Shown here: positions 8,391 to 16,396 of the stretch, piece by piece
How the letters are laid out: the number at the start of each line of letters is the position of its first letter
How positions within the stretch are numbered: position 1 is the stretch's first letter
DNA from: PSLL01 sp964389705
GTDB lineage: Bacteria; Desulfobacterota_D; UBA1144; Nemesobacterales; CSP1-2
DNA: 61,713 bases
Assembly (NCBI GenBank): GCA_964389705.1
Contig: CAYMEO010000003.1
Span: 1 to 61,713, forward strand
Direction of reading: 5' to 3'
Notes under the pieces: model-generated
Told to the model about the DNA's origin: nothing
The model's input: only the letters and a program-made list of their open reading frames with translations
Database searches by the model: none
Translations under genes and position numbers: made by a program

Positions 8391-9842
8391 ATGAGAAAGG
8401 ATTTAAAACTATTGAGTCTACTCTTCGTGCTGTTTCTTTTTGTATCTTGCACCAAAGCAGAAAAAAAAGAAGAGTCAAAGAAGGATGAGAACAAAGGGCA
8501 GGGTGAATCTCCACAGATGGTGGTATCGCCGCCTGCTCTTCCGTCCTTTGCCGGACTTGTAAAAAGGCTGAAGCCGGCAGTAGTTAATATAAGCACGACC
8601 AGCGTAATCCATGACACCGGATTCTTCTCGATTCCTTCTCCATATGGAGAAGAGGAAGACCCTTTTGAAGAGTTTTTCAAGAGGTTCTTTGGGGAGATTC
8701 CTCAAAGGGAGTTCAGGCAAAAGGGGCTCGGTTCTGGATTTGTTATAAGTGAGGATGGCTACATAATTACGAATAACCACGTAGTTGAGAAGGCAGAGGA
8801 CATTCAGGTAATACTCGAAGACGGAGAAAAGTACAAGACCAAGATCGTAGGAACAGATCCAAAAACCGATCTCGCGCTCTTGAAAATAGAGCCTAAGGGA
8901 AAGCTCTCAAAGGTAACTCTAGGCGATTCAGATAGGCTTCAGATCGGGGATTGGGTAATTGCCATAGGAAACCCATTTGGGCTTGGCCATACGGTTACTG
9001 CCGGGATAGTTAGCGCGAAGGGGAGGGTTCTGGGCTTTGGCGACTATGATGATTTCATTCAGACAGACGCCCCGATTAATCCCGGAAATAGCGGCGGTCC
9101 TCTTTTTAATCTCAGTGGGGAGGTAGTAGGTGTGACAAGCGCAATACTTGCAAGGGCACAGGGAATAGGGTTTGCAATCCCGATTAATCTCGCAAAAGAC
9201 ATAATAGGGCAGCTAAAGGGTGGCGGAAGGGTTGTAAGGGGGTGGCTCGGCATACAGGTTCAAGAACTGACCCCCGAGATTGCGGAGTCAATGAAGCTGC
9301 CTGATGTAAGAGGTGCACTGGTAAGTGACGTATCAGTCGGCAGTCCGGCGGATAAGGCAGGGATAAAAAGAGGCGACATCATTTTGGAATTCAACGGACA
9401 TAAAATTGATAATACCGAAGAACTCCCAAGGATGGTTGCAATGACTAGGCCGGGTACCGATGTGAAGATTAGGGCATTAAGAGACGGAAGCGAGAAGTAC
9501 TTTTCTGTTAGACTAGGGACGCTTCCGTCGAAGGTCTCAAATACGGAAGAGGGGCAGATTTCAGAGGGTAAACTAGGGCTTACTGTTGAGAGGCTAACAC
9601 CTGAGATCGCAAGTAGATTGGGGATTGAAGAAGGCGGCGTTATCGTAACCAAAGTGGATTCGGGAAGCCTGGCTGATGAGTCCGGATTCCAAAGCGGGGA
9701 TGTAATACTTGAGATAAACAGGAAGAAGATTACAACCCCTGAGGATTACAGAAGCGTTGCAAGTTCATTGAAAAAAGGACAAACCGCACTCTTTCTCGTG
9801 AGGCGAAACGAGGTTACACTCTATATTGCCATGAGGCTTTAG
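8391..9842 (+). CDS. HtrA/DegP-type serine protease, lipoprotein
   Basis: A periplasmic quality-control protease of 483 residues. A lipobox LFVSC at about residues 15-20 suggests membrane anchoring by a lipidated Cys, followed by a charged linker. The trypsin-like domain has His in NNHVVEKA (about residue 130), Asp in DLALLKI (about 160) and Ser in NPGNSGGPL (about 234). Two PDZ domains follow (about 285-375 and 395-480), as in DegP. GGGAGG lies about 8 nt before the ATG. The gene stands alone between a terminator-less upstream region and the pseudogene region. It is DegP/DegQ-like by its two PDZ domains; lipidation is less common than soluble export in this family. Confidence 0.92.
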   Translation: MRKDLKLLSLLFVLFLFVSCTKAEKKEESKKDENKGQGESPQMVVSPPALPSFAGLVKRLKPAVVNISTTSVIHDTGFFSIPSPYGEEEDPFEEFFKRFFGEIPQREFRQKGLGSGFVISEDGYIITNNHVVEKAEDIQVILEDGEKYKTKIVGTDPKTDLALLKIEPKGKLSKVTLGDSDRLQIGDWVIAIGNPFGLGHTVTAGIVSAKGRVLGFGDYDDFIQTDAPINPGNSGGPLFNLSGEVVGVTSAILARAQGIGFAIPINLAKDIIGQLKGGGRVVRGWLGIQVQELTPEIAESMKLPDVRGALVSDVSVGSPADKAGIKRGDIILEFNGHKIDNTEELPRMVAMTRPGTDVKIRALRDGSEKYFSVRLGTLPSKVSNTEEGQISEGKLGLTVERLTPEIASRLGIEEGGVIVTKVDSGSLADESGFQSGDVILEINRKKITTPEDYRSVASSLKKGQTALFLVRRNEVTLYIAMRL

Positions 9843-9899
9843 AGAATATATCTAATCCAAATCCGTAATCCTATCGTATATATTTTAGAGATTAGACAT

Positions 9900-10205
9900 A
9901 TGCGCTTGAATTTCCTACTGCCTTGCAATCTTCATTGTTCTGGTTATTGAATCCATACCTCACTCTATTCATCATATAGTGAAACTGAAAATGGGAGAGT
10001 TGAGAAGCCTTGTCTTTTTCTCTCCTATTGGCTGAAGAGTTCCTCATCTAAGGTTCCTGATTCTTCAATTAACATATTAACGGACCATTACTTAGTTGAC
10101 TATTTATCATTAAATGAAGGTCTCTTAATAGGGCTTTATGCAGACTCCTCATTTTTAATCCGTTCCCCCCGATTGTTTGATTTAATACAAAGAATCTTGT
10201 TACAT
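9900..10205 (+). pseudogene. degenerate copy of the small secreted protein at 11089
   Basis: This otherwise gene-free stretch aligns with the intact ORF at 11089-11394. From 9900 the frame reads MRLN, then loses about 20 nt relative to the paralogue. It continues VLVIESIPHSIHH in one frame, and after a single-base deletion near 9982-9986 (ATAGTG versus ATAGGGG) it continues in the next frame as KPCLFLSYWLKSSSS, then ILTDHYLVDYL and LIRSP, stopping at 10206-10208. At least two disabling changes separate it from the paralogue. It lies between htrA and the FAS1 gene, so the FAS1 gene is flanked by the two copies. The rest of 9843-10314 holds only the FAS1 leader. Confidence 0.8.
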
Positions 10206-10314
10206 TAGCCTTGAGGGTTAAAATCCTCCTATATCACCATAGCTGTAGGGTGGTGTAATCTAGATAACCCTGACGGGAGATCTTTTCAAAGAATAAATTA
10301 AGGAGAAATAAAAA

Positions 10315-10914
10315 ATGGTTAGAATACCTTTATCTGTTTTAATCTTAGTTTTTGTATCTTCATTATTATTGTTGCCCAATTTCGGGTTTAGCGCGGATGA
10401 AATGAAGGGACATGGGATGATAGGTAAAGAGACAACTATAGTAGGTGGTCAAGCTATGTACCCTAATAAGGACATTATTGACAATGCTGTTAACTCTGCA
10501 GACCATACTACCCTTGTATCTGCAGTTAAGGCTGCCGGCTTGGTAGAAACCCTCAAAGGACCCGGTCCTTTCACTGTGTTTGCCCCGGTTAACAGCGCCT
10601 TTGATGCCCTTCCCAAAGGAGCAGTTGAGAATCTACTTAAGCCAGAGAACAAGGATGCCCTAGTTAAGGTACTAACATACCATGTGGTGCCCGGCAAACT
10701 GACTGCCTCAGGTCTTATCAAGCTAATTAGAGCTAGCGGGGGCAAGGCAAATCTAAAAACGGTTAGTGGGGGTACATTGGTGGCTATGATGAATGGCCCT
10801 AGGAACATAGTGATTGTGGATGAGAAAGGCGATATAGCAAATATCATGACTTATGATGTGATTCAGTCAAACGGGGTCATACACCTCATAGATAGGGTAT
10901 TACTTCCTAAGTGA
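10315..10914 (+). CDS. secreted FAS1 (fasciclin) domain protein
   Basis: A 199-residue exported protein with a signal peptide (hydrophobic residues 6-25, likely cleavage after GFSA). One FAS1 domain covers about 52-198: the H1 motif is FAPVNSAFDALP, the H2 region is LTYHVVPG, and the end is NGVIHLIDRVLLP. FAS1 domains mediate cell-surface or matrix adhesion. The ATG is preceded by AAGGAG at 10300-10305. A strong rho-independent terminator lies 20 nt downstream, so the gene is monocistronic. It stands just upstream of the copper block, between the broken and intact copies of a small secreted protein. Confidence 0.93.
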   Translation: MVRIPLSVLILVFVSSLLLLPNFGFSADEMKGHGMIGKETTIVGGQAMYPNKDIIDNAVNSADHTTLVSAVKAAGLVETLKGPGPFTVFAPVNSAFDALPKGAVENLLKPENKDALVKVLTYHVVPGKLTASGLIKLIRASGGKANLKTVSGGTLVAMMNGPRNIVIVDEKGDIANIMTYDVIQSNGVIHLIDRVLLPK

Positions 10915-10933
10915 GCTCTAGTTACATTGGTGT

Positions 10934-10977
10934 AAGGTGCTTCCGATATTCGGAAGCACCTTATTATTTTTTTACTT
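10934..10977 (+). terminator. rho-independent terminator of the FAS1 gene
   Basis: A perfect 12-bp stem (10934-10945 with 10951-10962) with loop ATATT is followed by a T-rich tract at 10961-10977. It lies 20 nt after the FAS1 stop codon. Confidence 0.92.
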
Positions 10978-11088
10978 TGTGTATATATAGGTGACTAAGA
11001 AGCTATAAAAATCTGGGGGACTTGTATCAGTTTATCCATATTGCTCTTGTAGTTCTAGGTTATATAAATTAGAATATGAATCAGGACC

Positions 11089-11394
11089 ATGCACTTAAAC
11101 CCTACAACCCGTATATTCTCATTTGTCCTCTCAATAATCTTTTTTATTCTGATTATCGAGTCTGTACCCCATTCAATTCATCACATAGGGGAATCTGAAA
11201 GAGAAAAGTCTGAGAAACCCTGTCTCTTTCTCTCATATTGGCTTCAGAGCTCTTCATCTACAATCTCTATACCTTTAATTAATTTTTTAACGGACAATTA
11301 CGTAGTTGAATATTTACCAATAAATGAGAGCCATTTAATAGGGGCTTATAAGGAATCTCAATTATTAATCCGTTCTCCTCCAATCTCGGTTTAA
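11089..11394 (+). CDS. small exported protein of unknown function (intact copy)
   Basis: A 101-residue protein not assigned to a family. Residues about 9-27 form a hydrophobic signal or anchor (IFSFVLSIIFFILIIESV), followed by HSIHHIGE, a single Cys in KPCLFLSYW, and a C-terminal LIRSPP. Small secreted proteins with a histidine patch and a C-terminal R-x-PP motif occur beside metal-resistance genes in other bacteria; that resemblance is weak. AGGA lies immediately upstream of the ATG. A frameshifted paralogue lies at 9900-10205. It stands 95 nt before the copper gene block and on the same strand. Conservation of the reading frame relative to the pseudogene (mostly synonymous or conservative changes in the alignable part) supports it being a real gene. 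Confidence 0.6.
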   Translation: MHLNPTTRIFSFVLSIIFFILIIESVPHSIHHIGESEREKSEKPCLFLSYWLQSSSSTISIPLINFLTDNYVVEYLPINESHLIGAYKESQLLIRSPPISV

Positions 11395-11489
11395 TCCTAA
11401 GACAGTCCATATAATCTAATCGGATTTCATGCGGCGTTTCTAGAAAAGGTTGTTATAGGATTTCTCTCAAATCAAATAGGAGGAGAACT

Positions 11490-12383
11490 ATGAGAAGACT
11501 ATTAACTGCTCTTGTGTTGTTTGCATATTTTTTTACTTTGATTTTGATATTGATGCCCGCGTCCTCTTGGGCACATGGGTTTGCAGGCAAGCGGTTTTTC
11601 CCCACTACGCTCTCGGTTGACGACCCTTTCATCTCTGATGAACTTAGTTTCCTGTTTAACTATATACATGATCCGGAGGGAAAAACCACGGAGTTTTCGT
11701 TTGATTACTCTAAACGGATTTTCCCTCATTTTGGGATTGAAATCGGCGATTCATTTCGATTTGTAAAACCAGATAGGGAAAAGACTCAACACGGATTTGG
11801 AAACCTTGAGGTGGGGGCAAAATACCAATTCCTCACAAACCCTGCTCACGAGGCCATACTCTCGGTTGGGCTAAGTGCGGAGATTGGCGATACGGGAAAC
11901 AGCTCTGTGGGCGCCGATGAGTTCACTACAATCTCGCCCGCACTCTTTTTTGGCAAGGGATTTGGTGATCTGCCAGAAGGGCTGAAGTACCTAAGACCAC
12001 TGGCAATTACTGGGGTCATTGGCCCAGGTATTCCTACGAGTAGCGAAAGTCCGGACACATTTAACTATGGATTCACTATACAATACAATCTCCAGTATCT
12101 TCAATCATTTGTTAAGGATGTTGGTCTTCCGGCTCCATTGAACCGAATGATTATACTGGTAGAGTTTCCTTTTGAAACGGATTTGAATCGCGGAAGCGGC
12201 GGCAATACAACAGGGTTTATAAACCCAGGTCTTATATGGTTTGGTAAGTACATACAGCTTGGGATTGAGACTCAAATCCCGGTTAATGAACGTACCGGTG
12301 ACCATGTAGGAGTCCTGGCTTTAGTACACTTTTTTATAGATGACCTGTTTCCAAATAGCTTTGGGAGGCCAATTTTTCGTTAA
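11490..12383 (+). CDS. outer-membrane beta-barrel protein of the copper block
   Basis: A 297-residue exported protein. Its signal peptide covers residues 1-28, with likely cleavage SSWA before HGF. The mature part alternates hydrophobic and polar residues in strand pairs (FNYGFTIQYNLQYL, PGLIWFGKYIQLGIETQI) and resembles the phenol/MetA-pathway or transporter-type outer-membrane barrels (PF13557-like). The C-terminal residues IFR end in an aromatic-x pattern rather than a canonical terminal Phe. AGGAGG lies 5-8 nt upstream. Only 2 nt separate it from copC, so it is the first gene of the copper operon. A role in passage of metal or small solutes across the outer membrane is inferred from context only. 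Confidence 0.68.
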   Translation: MRRLLTALVLFAYFFTLILILMPASSWAHGFAGKRFFPTTLSVDDPFISDELSFLFNYIHDPEGKTTEFSFDYSKRIFPHFGIEIGDSFRFVKPDREKTQHGFGNLEVGAKYQFLTNPAHEAILSVGLSAEIGDTGNSSVGADEFTTISPALFFGKGFGDLPEGLKYLRPLAITGVIGPGIPTSSESPDTFNYGFTIQYNLQYLQSFVKDVGLPAPLNRMIILVEFPFETDLNRGSGGNTTGFINPGLIWFGKYIQLGIETQIPVNERTGDHVGVLALVHFFIDDLFPNSFGRPIFR

Positions 12384-12385
12384 GG

Positions 12386-12775
12386 ATGGTTAGGGTTATG
12401 CAATTGCTAAAGACTATTATTACACTCCATAGTTTTATGTTCATTGCCTTATTATCTTCATTATCTTCATTGGCTTGGGGTCATGCCTTTCCCGATCATG
12501 CGGAGCCAAAGGTGGGAACAACAGTCTCTATATCTCCCGCTCAAGTCCGCATCTGGTTTGATGGGGCATTGGAGCCTGAATTTAGCACACTCCGCGTTGA
12601 GAATGAAGGCGGTCAGCGCGTGGACAAAGGGGATGGACATGTAGATAAATCCGATCCGACACTGCTTGAGGCAAGTCTGCTTTCTCTTCCTCCTGGTACC
12701 TACCGCGTTACATGGAGTGTCGTTGCTCGGGACGGACATAGAACTGAAGGAGACTACACATTCACGATTAAATAA
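12386..12775 (+). CDS. copC: CopC copper-binding protein
   Basis: A periplasmic copper carrier of 129 residues. The signal peptide ends at SLAWG, leaving His as first mature residue (HAFPDHAEP), the typical N-terminal copper ligand of CopC. The DGHRTEG motif near the C-terminus supplies the partner Asp/His ligands. The Ig-like beta-barrel pattern IRIWFDGALEP-like, then YRVTWSVVARDGH is clear. The methionine-rich Cu(I) loop of long CopC proteins is not evident, so it is probably a single-site Cu(II) type. It is the second gene of the copper operon, 97 nt before copD. Confidence 0.9.
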   Translation: MVRVMQLLKTIITLHSFMFIALLSSLSSLAWGHAFPDHAEPKVGTTVSISPAQVRIWFDGALEPEFSTLRVENEGGQRVDKGDGHVDKSDPTLLEASLLSLPPGTYRVTWSVVARDGHRTEGDYTFTIK

Positions 12776-12874
12776 ATTGAGTCAGATGACCTATGGGTTG
12801 GCTCTTTGTACCTGCCCAAGAAAGAAAAAGGCAAATCCATGGGCCCACCCTATATATAAAAGGAAATTGATAAT

Positions 12875-13975
12875 ATGGAAAATGGCCTCTTACATATCAT
12901 CCCCACAGCATTTGATCTTTTGGCGCTGTTTATCTGTATAGGAGCCTTGGTCTGTCATTTGTATGTAATTCCTACTGTAGGGGAGGTCTCAGATCCTTCT
13001 GTTCCTGAGATTTTGCGCACACGCCTTTGGCATTTAACTGGGGCTGCAGTCGCAATGTTGACTATAAGCAGCATTTCTGAGTTGTTTATGCGCACTATGG
13101 AGATGAGTGGTCGTCCCCCTGCAGAAGTCTTTTCCATGATGCCTGTTGTTATTCTCCGAACCCACTATGGGAATCTGTGGGTTGTCCGCCTTATAATGAT
13201 TTTGGTGTTATGGATTGGATGGTGGACTGGCAGAAGGCGCCTTGATTCCCGTGTGATTTCTGTTTTCATGGTATGCGCCGGTGTTGTTATTGCTATAACG
13301 CGAAGCGCGTCAGGCCATGCCGCTGATATGGGAGACATAACACTCCCGGAATTGATGGACTGTTTACACCTATTGGCGGGTTCAATCTGGGGGGGCGGTC
13401 TTATAGTGCTTTCCACACTTGTTCTCCCGATATTGATTAAGCAATCTGACCGAGGATCGGCAGTTGCCTATATGGCACAGCGATTCTCTACAATTGCTGG
13501 TATTACACTAGGCATCATTGCAATTACTGCGACATATAATGCATGGCTTGAGGTAGGGAGGCTCCATGCCCTTTGGGAAACAACCTACGGTCAATTGATT
13601 ATGGTCAAGGTTATACTGTTACTTATCCTTGTTGTATTGGGTGCATCGAATCGGTATATCAGTGTCCCACTCTTACAGCGGTTGGCAGGTCATTCTTTGC
13701 CTGATCAGGAGGCCCTACATCTCAATCCATTTCAGCGCAAGCTGGAATTGGTTCGGGCTGCCCGTCGGTTTATGCAAAAGGTCTGGGCAGAATCGGTCAT
13801 TGTAATACTGGTGCTCATATGCACGGCGCTGCTTCTACACCAGATGCCCTCTCGTCATATCTCTCATGCTGGACATGGGCATAATATGAAAAAATCAAAG
13901 ATAATAGAGGAAAAGAGAGCCTATGATGGATTGTGTCTGACTAGATGTGCCGCATGGGAAAAGGGAGTCCGGTAA
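12875..13975 (+). CDS. copD: CopD-family copper membrane protein
   Basis: A 366-residue polytopic inner-membrane protein with about 8 hydrophobic helices and the CopD domain pattern (SGHAADMGD, then LHLLAGSIWGGGLIVL with its histidine). It probably moves copper delivered by CopC into the cytoplasm. A His-rich C-terminal segment SHAGHGHNMKKSK follows the last helix near residue 330. The last about 25 residues (DGLCLTRCAAWEKGVR) are not family-like and include two Cys. The frame runs into the region where the Sco ATG is placed, ending 25 nt before it. An AAGGA site lies 11 nt upstream of the ATG. Confidence 0.88.
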   Translation: MENGLLHIIPTAFDLLALFICIGALVCHLYVIPTVGEVSDPSVPEILRTRLWHLTGAAVAMLTISSISELFMRTMEMSGRPPAEVFSMMPVVILRTHYGNLWVVRLIMILVLWIGWWTGRRRLDSRVISVFMVCAGVVIAITRSASGHAADMGDITLPELMDCLHLLAGSIWGGGLIVLSTLVLPILIKQSDRGSAVAYMAQRFSTIAGITLGIIAITATYNAWLEVGRLHALWETTYGQLIMVKVILLLILVVLGASNRYISVPLLQRLAGHSLPDQEALHLNPFQRKLELVRAARRFMQKVWAESVIVILVLICTALLLHQMPSRHISHAGHGHNMKKSKIIEEKRAYDGLCLTRCAAWEKGVR

Positions 13976-14000
13976 AAGGAAAATAAGGACGACCAGAAAT

Positions 14001-14600
14001 ATGAAAAGAGCAAAAATACTTATAGGCCTAATTTCTTTGATTCTTATATGTGCTGGATTTTTTCTATACGAGTTCAATCTAAAGGTCAAATACCATGGTT
14101 ATCTTCTCAGTGGAGAAAAGGCACCGGATTTTACACTGATAAATCATTATGGAACCGAGACGAGACTTTCCCAATTTAGAGGGAAGGTGGTGCTTCTGTA
14201 TTTCGGATATACTCACTGCCCTGATGCCTGTCCGATGACTCTTTCGATTTTAAAAGAATCTATAGAGAGGCTTCAGAACAATCGGAATAGAGTCCAGGTT
14301 CTTTTCATAACGATTGATCCGGAAAGGGACACTATTCAAAAACTGAGGGTTTATGTCCCGTATTTTGATAAAGATTTCTTGGGGTTAACAGGCAGCTCCC
14401 AAGAGATAGCAAAGGTTGCTAAAAGCTATAATATCTTCTACCAGAAAGAGTCTGATGTGGAATCTGAAGCAGGATATTTTATGACCCATACTACCTCTGT
14501 TTATCTTATAAATCCTAAGGGGAAATTGATTTTGGAATATCCCATCACTGATTTAAATCCGGAATGGATAGCTGAGGATATAAAGAGAATTTTGGATTAA
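14001..14600 (+). CDS. Sco1/SenC copper chaperone of cytochrome oxidase
   Basis: A membrane-anchored thioredoxin-fold protein of about 199 residues. One N-terminal helix (IGLISLILICAGFFLYEF) is followed by APDFTLINHYG, the copper motif CPDACP (CxxxCP) and the distal His in MTHTTSVYL; together these are the three Cu ligands of Sco. It inserts copper into the CuA site of oxidases. An upstream in-frame ATG at 13947 exists, but it would add 18 basic residues overlapping copD; ATG 14001 gives a clean anchor. The gene ends 4 nt before the earliest possible start of the PCuAC gene, so the two work together as in other oxidase-maturation operons. Confidence 0.9.
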   Translation: MKRAKILIGLISLILICAGFFLYEFNLKVKYHGYLLSGEKAPDFTLINHYGTETRLSQFRGKVVLLYFGYTHCPDACPMTLSILKESIERLQNNRNRVQVLFITIDPERDTIQKLRVYVPYFDKDFLGLTGSSQEIAKVAKSYNIFYQKESDVESEAGYFMTHTTSVYLINPKGKLILEYPITDLNPEWIAEDIKRILD

Positions 14601-14634
14601 TTATATGGAGAAATATCGCAAGGAGGGAAAAGCA

Positions 14635-15102
14635 TTGTGGAAAAATTTTGTGCCAATTTTGTTGTTCTTTAGTTTTTATTCTATATCCTTTGCCGCTTCA
14701 AAAATTGAGGTCAAAGAGGCCTGGGTGAGTGCGCCACCGCCTTCGTCTTCTTTAACTGCAGCCTATATGGTAATAGAAAACAAGGGTAATGAAGGTGATA
14801 GGCTTATTAAAGTAAGTTCAGAGGTCTCAGACCATACTGAGATTCATGCTACTTTGGTTAATGAAAGGGGTATTGCTACCATGAAGAGGGTTGATGTTAT
14901 AGATATACCTGCTGGAAAGGTAGTTGAGATAAAACCTGGTGGGTATCATATTATGTTGATAGGTCTTAAAAGACCCCTGAATGTAGGGGATAAAATAGAA
15001 ATGAATCTAAGATTCGAAAAATCCGGTGTCCTGGTGTTGAGGCCAGAGGTAAAGGAGATTACCCAAATGAACGACCATATGATGCATCATGTGAATCATT
15101 AA
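14635..15102 (+). CDS. PCuAC copper chaperone
   Basis: A periplasmic Cu(I) chaperone that hands copper to Sco/CuA. After the signal peptide (cleavage about SFAA) the domain shows EAWVSAPPPSS, HTEIHAT, then TMKRVD, and HIMLIGL with the His-Met pair. These are the histidine and methionine ligands of the family. I choose the TTG at 14635: AAGGAGGG sits 8 nt before it and it starts right at a signal peptide (LWKNFVPILLFF). The in-frame ATG at 14605 has no Shine-Dalgarno and would add a charged 10-residue prefix containing that SD. The C-terminus is Met/His-rich (MNDHMMHHVNH), another potential copper site. Confidence 0.88.
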   Translation: MWKNFVPILLFFSFYSISFAASKIEVKEAWVSAPPPSSSLTAAYMVIENKGNEGDRLIKVSSEVSDHTEIHATLVNERGIATMKRVDVIDIPAGKVVEIKPGGYHIMLIGLKRPLNVGDKIEMNLRFEKSGVLVLRPEVKEITQMNDHMMHHVNH

Positions 15103-15164
15103 ATAGAATTGTATCGGATTTTGGTTGTGTAGATGACGTACCTGGTCAATAAAGGAGAGGCAAG

Positions 15165-15710
15165 ATGATTAGTAGTTATAGAACAAGGAATTACTTTTAC
15201 ATATCTCTAATTCTCTTTTTCACCTCTCTATCTGGGTGCAATGCGACAAAGACTGTTTTTTACAAGCCACCAGATAAAAAGATTGCAAAATACCAAATCA
15301 TCGAAATACCAGATTTCAATAAAACCGATAAGGAATGGGTTCCTTATGATTCGGGTTCACAGATTCCGGATATGGTAGTCGAGAGGCTGAGAGCAGATGG
15401 TTACTTCAACGAGATTCGCCGTTCTAGATCGGATGGCGCATCAGATGGGAGGGTGCTTCTGGTCGAGGGAACTGTAACTGGTTATAAGCCCGGCTGTAAA
15501 CTCTGTGAGTGGTATATTCGAATCAATGATAAGGGAAAGAGTTCAGTGTCTGTCAGAGTAAAGTTGGTTGACAAAGCTACAGGCGACGTTATAGCAGATG
15601 CCAGTATAGAGGGGAGGGCTAAGAAACCCGGATATGGCAAAAGCAGATATATAAGAATTGCAGATGAGATAGCAAGATTAATAGAGAACTTGGGTAATCA
15701 ACGGCTATAG
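15165..15710 (+). CDS. lipoprotein, DUF4410-like
   Basis: A 181-residue lipoprotein with signal helix ISLILFFTSLSGC, where LSGC is the lipobox. The body resembles DUF4410-type proteins: YQIIEIPDFNK, a central long strand pair with VEGTVTGYKPG and VRVKLVDKATG, then IADEIARLI near the C-terminus. These proteins are believed to sit in the periplasm and have no known activity. A CKLC pair lies near residue 106-109. AGGAGAGG precedes the ATG. It is on the same strand between PCuAC and SodC, so it is transcribed with the metal block or from its own promoter. Confidence 0.72.
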   Translation: MISSYRTRNYFYISLILFFTSLSGCNATKTVFYKPPDKKIAKYQIIEIPDFNKTDKEWVPYDSGSQIPDMVVERLRADGYFNEIRRSRSDGASDGRVLLVEGTVTGYKPGCKLCEWYIRINDKGKSSVSVRVKLVDKATGDVIADASIEGRAKKPGYGKSRYIRIADEIARLIENLGNQRL

Positions 15711-15757
15711 GACTAGATTAAAGATCAATTTTCCTATTTTATTCGATTTGCGAATTG

Positions 15758-15787
15758 TTGATATTGAACTTTCTTTTGTAATATAAC
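15758..15787 (+). promoter_or_regulatory. possible sodC promoter
   Basis: TTGATA (15758-15763), an 18-nt spacer and TATAAC (15782-15787) lie 64 nt upstream of the SodC start. Both boxes match 4-5 of 6 consensus positions, and the 140-nt gap before sodC is the largest inside the metal block. Confidence 0.4.
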
Positions 15788-15850
15788 AAAATGTGTATAA
15801 ATCGGATTAAGGGGATATTGGTTATATGAGTTGGGAAGGAGAGAAAAACG

Positions 15851-16381
15851 ATGAGAAGATACCTGGTTAAACTCGTTTGTTTACTTATGGGAGTATTTAC
15901 AGCAAGATATGTCTATGGAGATGAATTGATTGTACACATGCACCTCATTGATGCAAAAGGGATCGGTAGTGAGATTGGAATAATTACCGTATCCGACAGC
16001 CCTTATGGACTAATTCTAATGCCGAACTTAAGTAGGTTAATGCCGGGAATACATGGATTCCATGTTCACCAAAATGCGAATTGTGGCACAGCAAAGAAAG
16101 ATGGCAAGACTGTGCCCGGTTTGGGGGCAGGTGGGCATTATGACCCCAAGGGTACTGGTAGGCACGAGGGACCCTATGGGCAGGGACACATAGGAGACCT
16201 GCCAGCTTTGTATGTCGGGCGAGATGGTTGTGCCTTGCTCCCTGTGCTTGCACCCCGCCTTAGGGTTTCTGATCTCAAAGGTCACTCACTTGTGATCCAT
16301 TCAGGTGGGGATAATTATTCCGATCATCCACAACCGCTCGGAGGCGGGGGAGGCCGTGTGGCCTGTGGGGTTGTAGAGTAG
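15851..16381 (+). CDS. sodC: periplasmic Cu,Zn superoxide dismutase
   Basis: Converts superoxide to oxygen and hydrogen peroxide in the periplasm. The signal peptide covers residues 1-23. All metal ligands are visible: HGFHVHQN (two Cu His), GGHYDP (bridging His), the His of RHEGPYG and of GHIGDLP, and HSGGDNYSDHP (Asp and terminal His region). A Cys pair, NCGTA and VACGVVE, is placed for the conserved disulfide. Length 176 is normal. GGAAGGAGAG lies about 7 nt upstream of the ATG. Its presence between copper-handling genes suggests that locally supplied copper metallates it; VKOR next door could form its disulfide. Confidence 0.95.
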   Translation: MRRYLVKLVCLLMGVFTARYVYGDELIVHMHLIDAKGIGSEIGIITVSDSPYGLILMPNLSRLMPGIHGFHVHQNANCGTAKKDGKTVPGLGAGGHYDPKGTGRHEGPYGQGHIGDLPALYVGRDGCALLPVLAPRLRVSDLKGHSLVIHSGGDNYSDHPQPLGGGGGRVACGVVE

Positions 16382-16396
16382 ATCTTCAGTATTAAA

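Noticed and set aside
10205..10314. Riboswitch-like leader before the FAS1 gene (GGGTT, CACC/GGTG and AACCC arms)
   Set aside because: Arms are short, could pair by chance, and no known class matched, so it was not listed as a feature.
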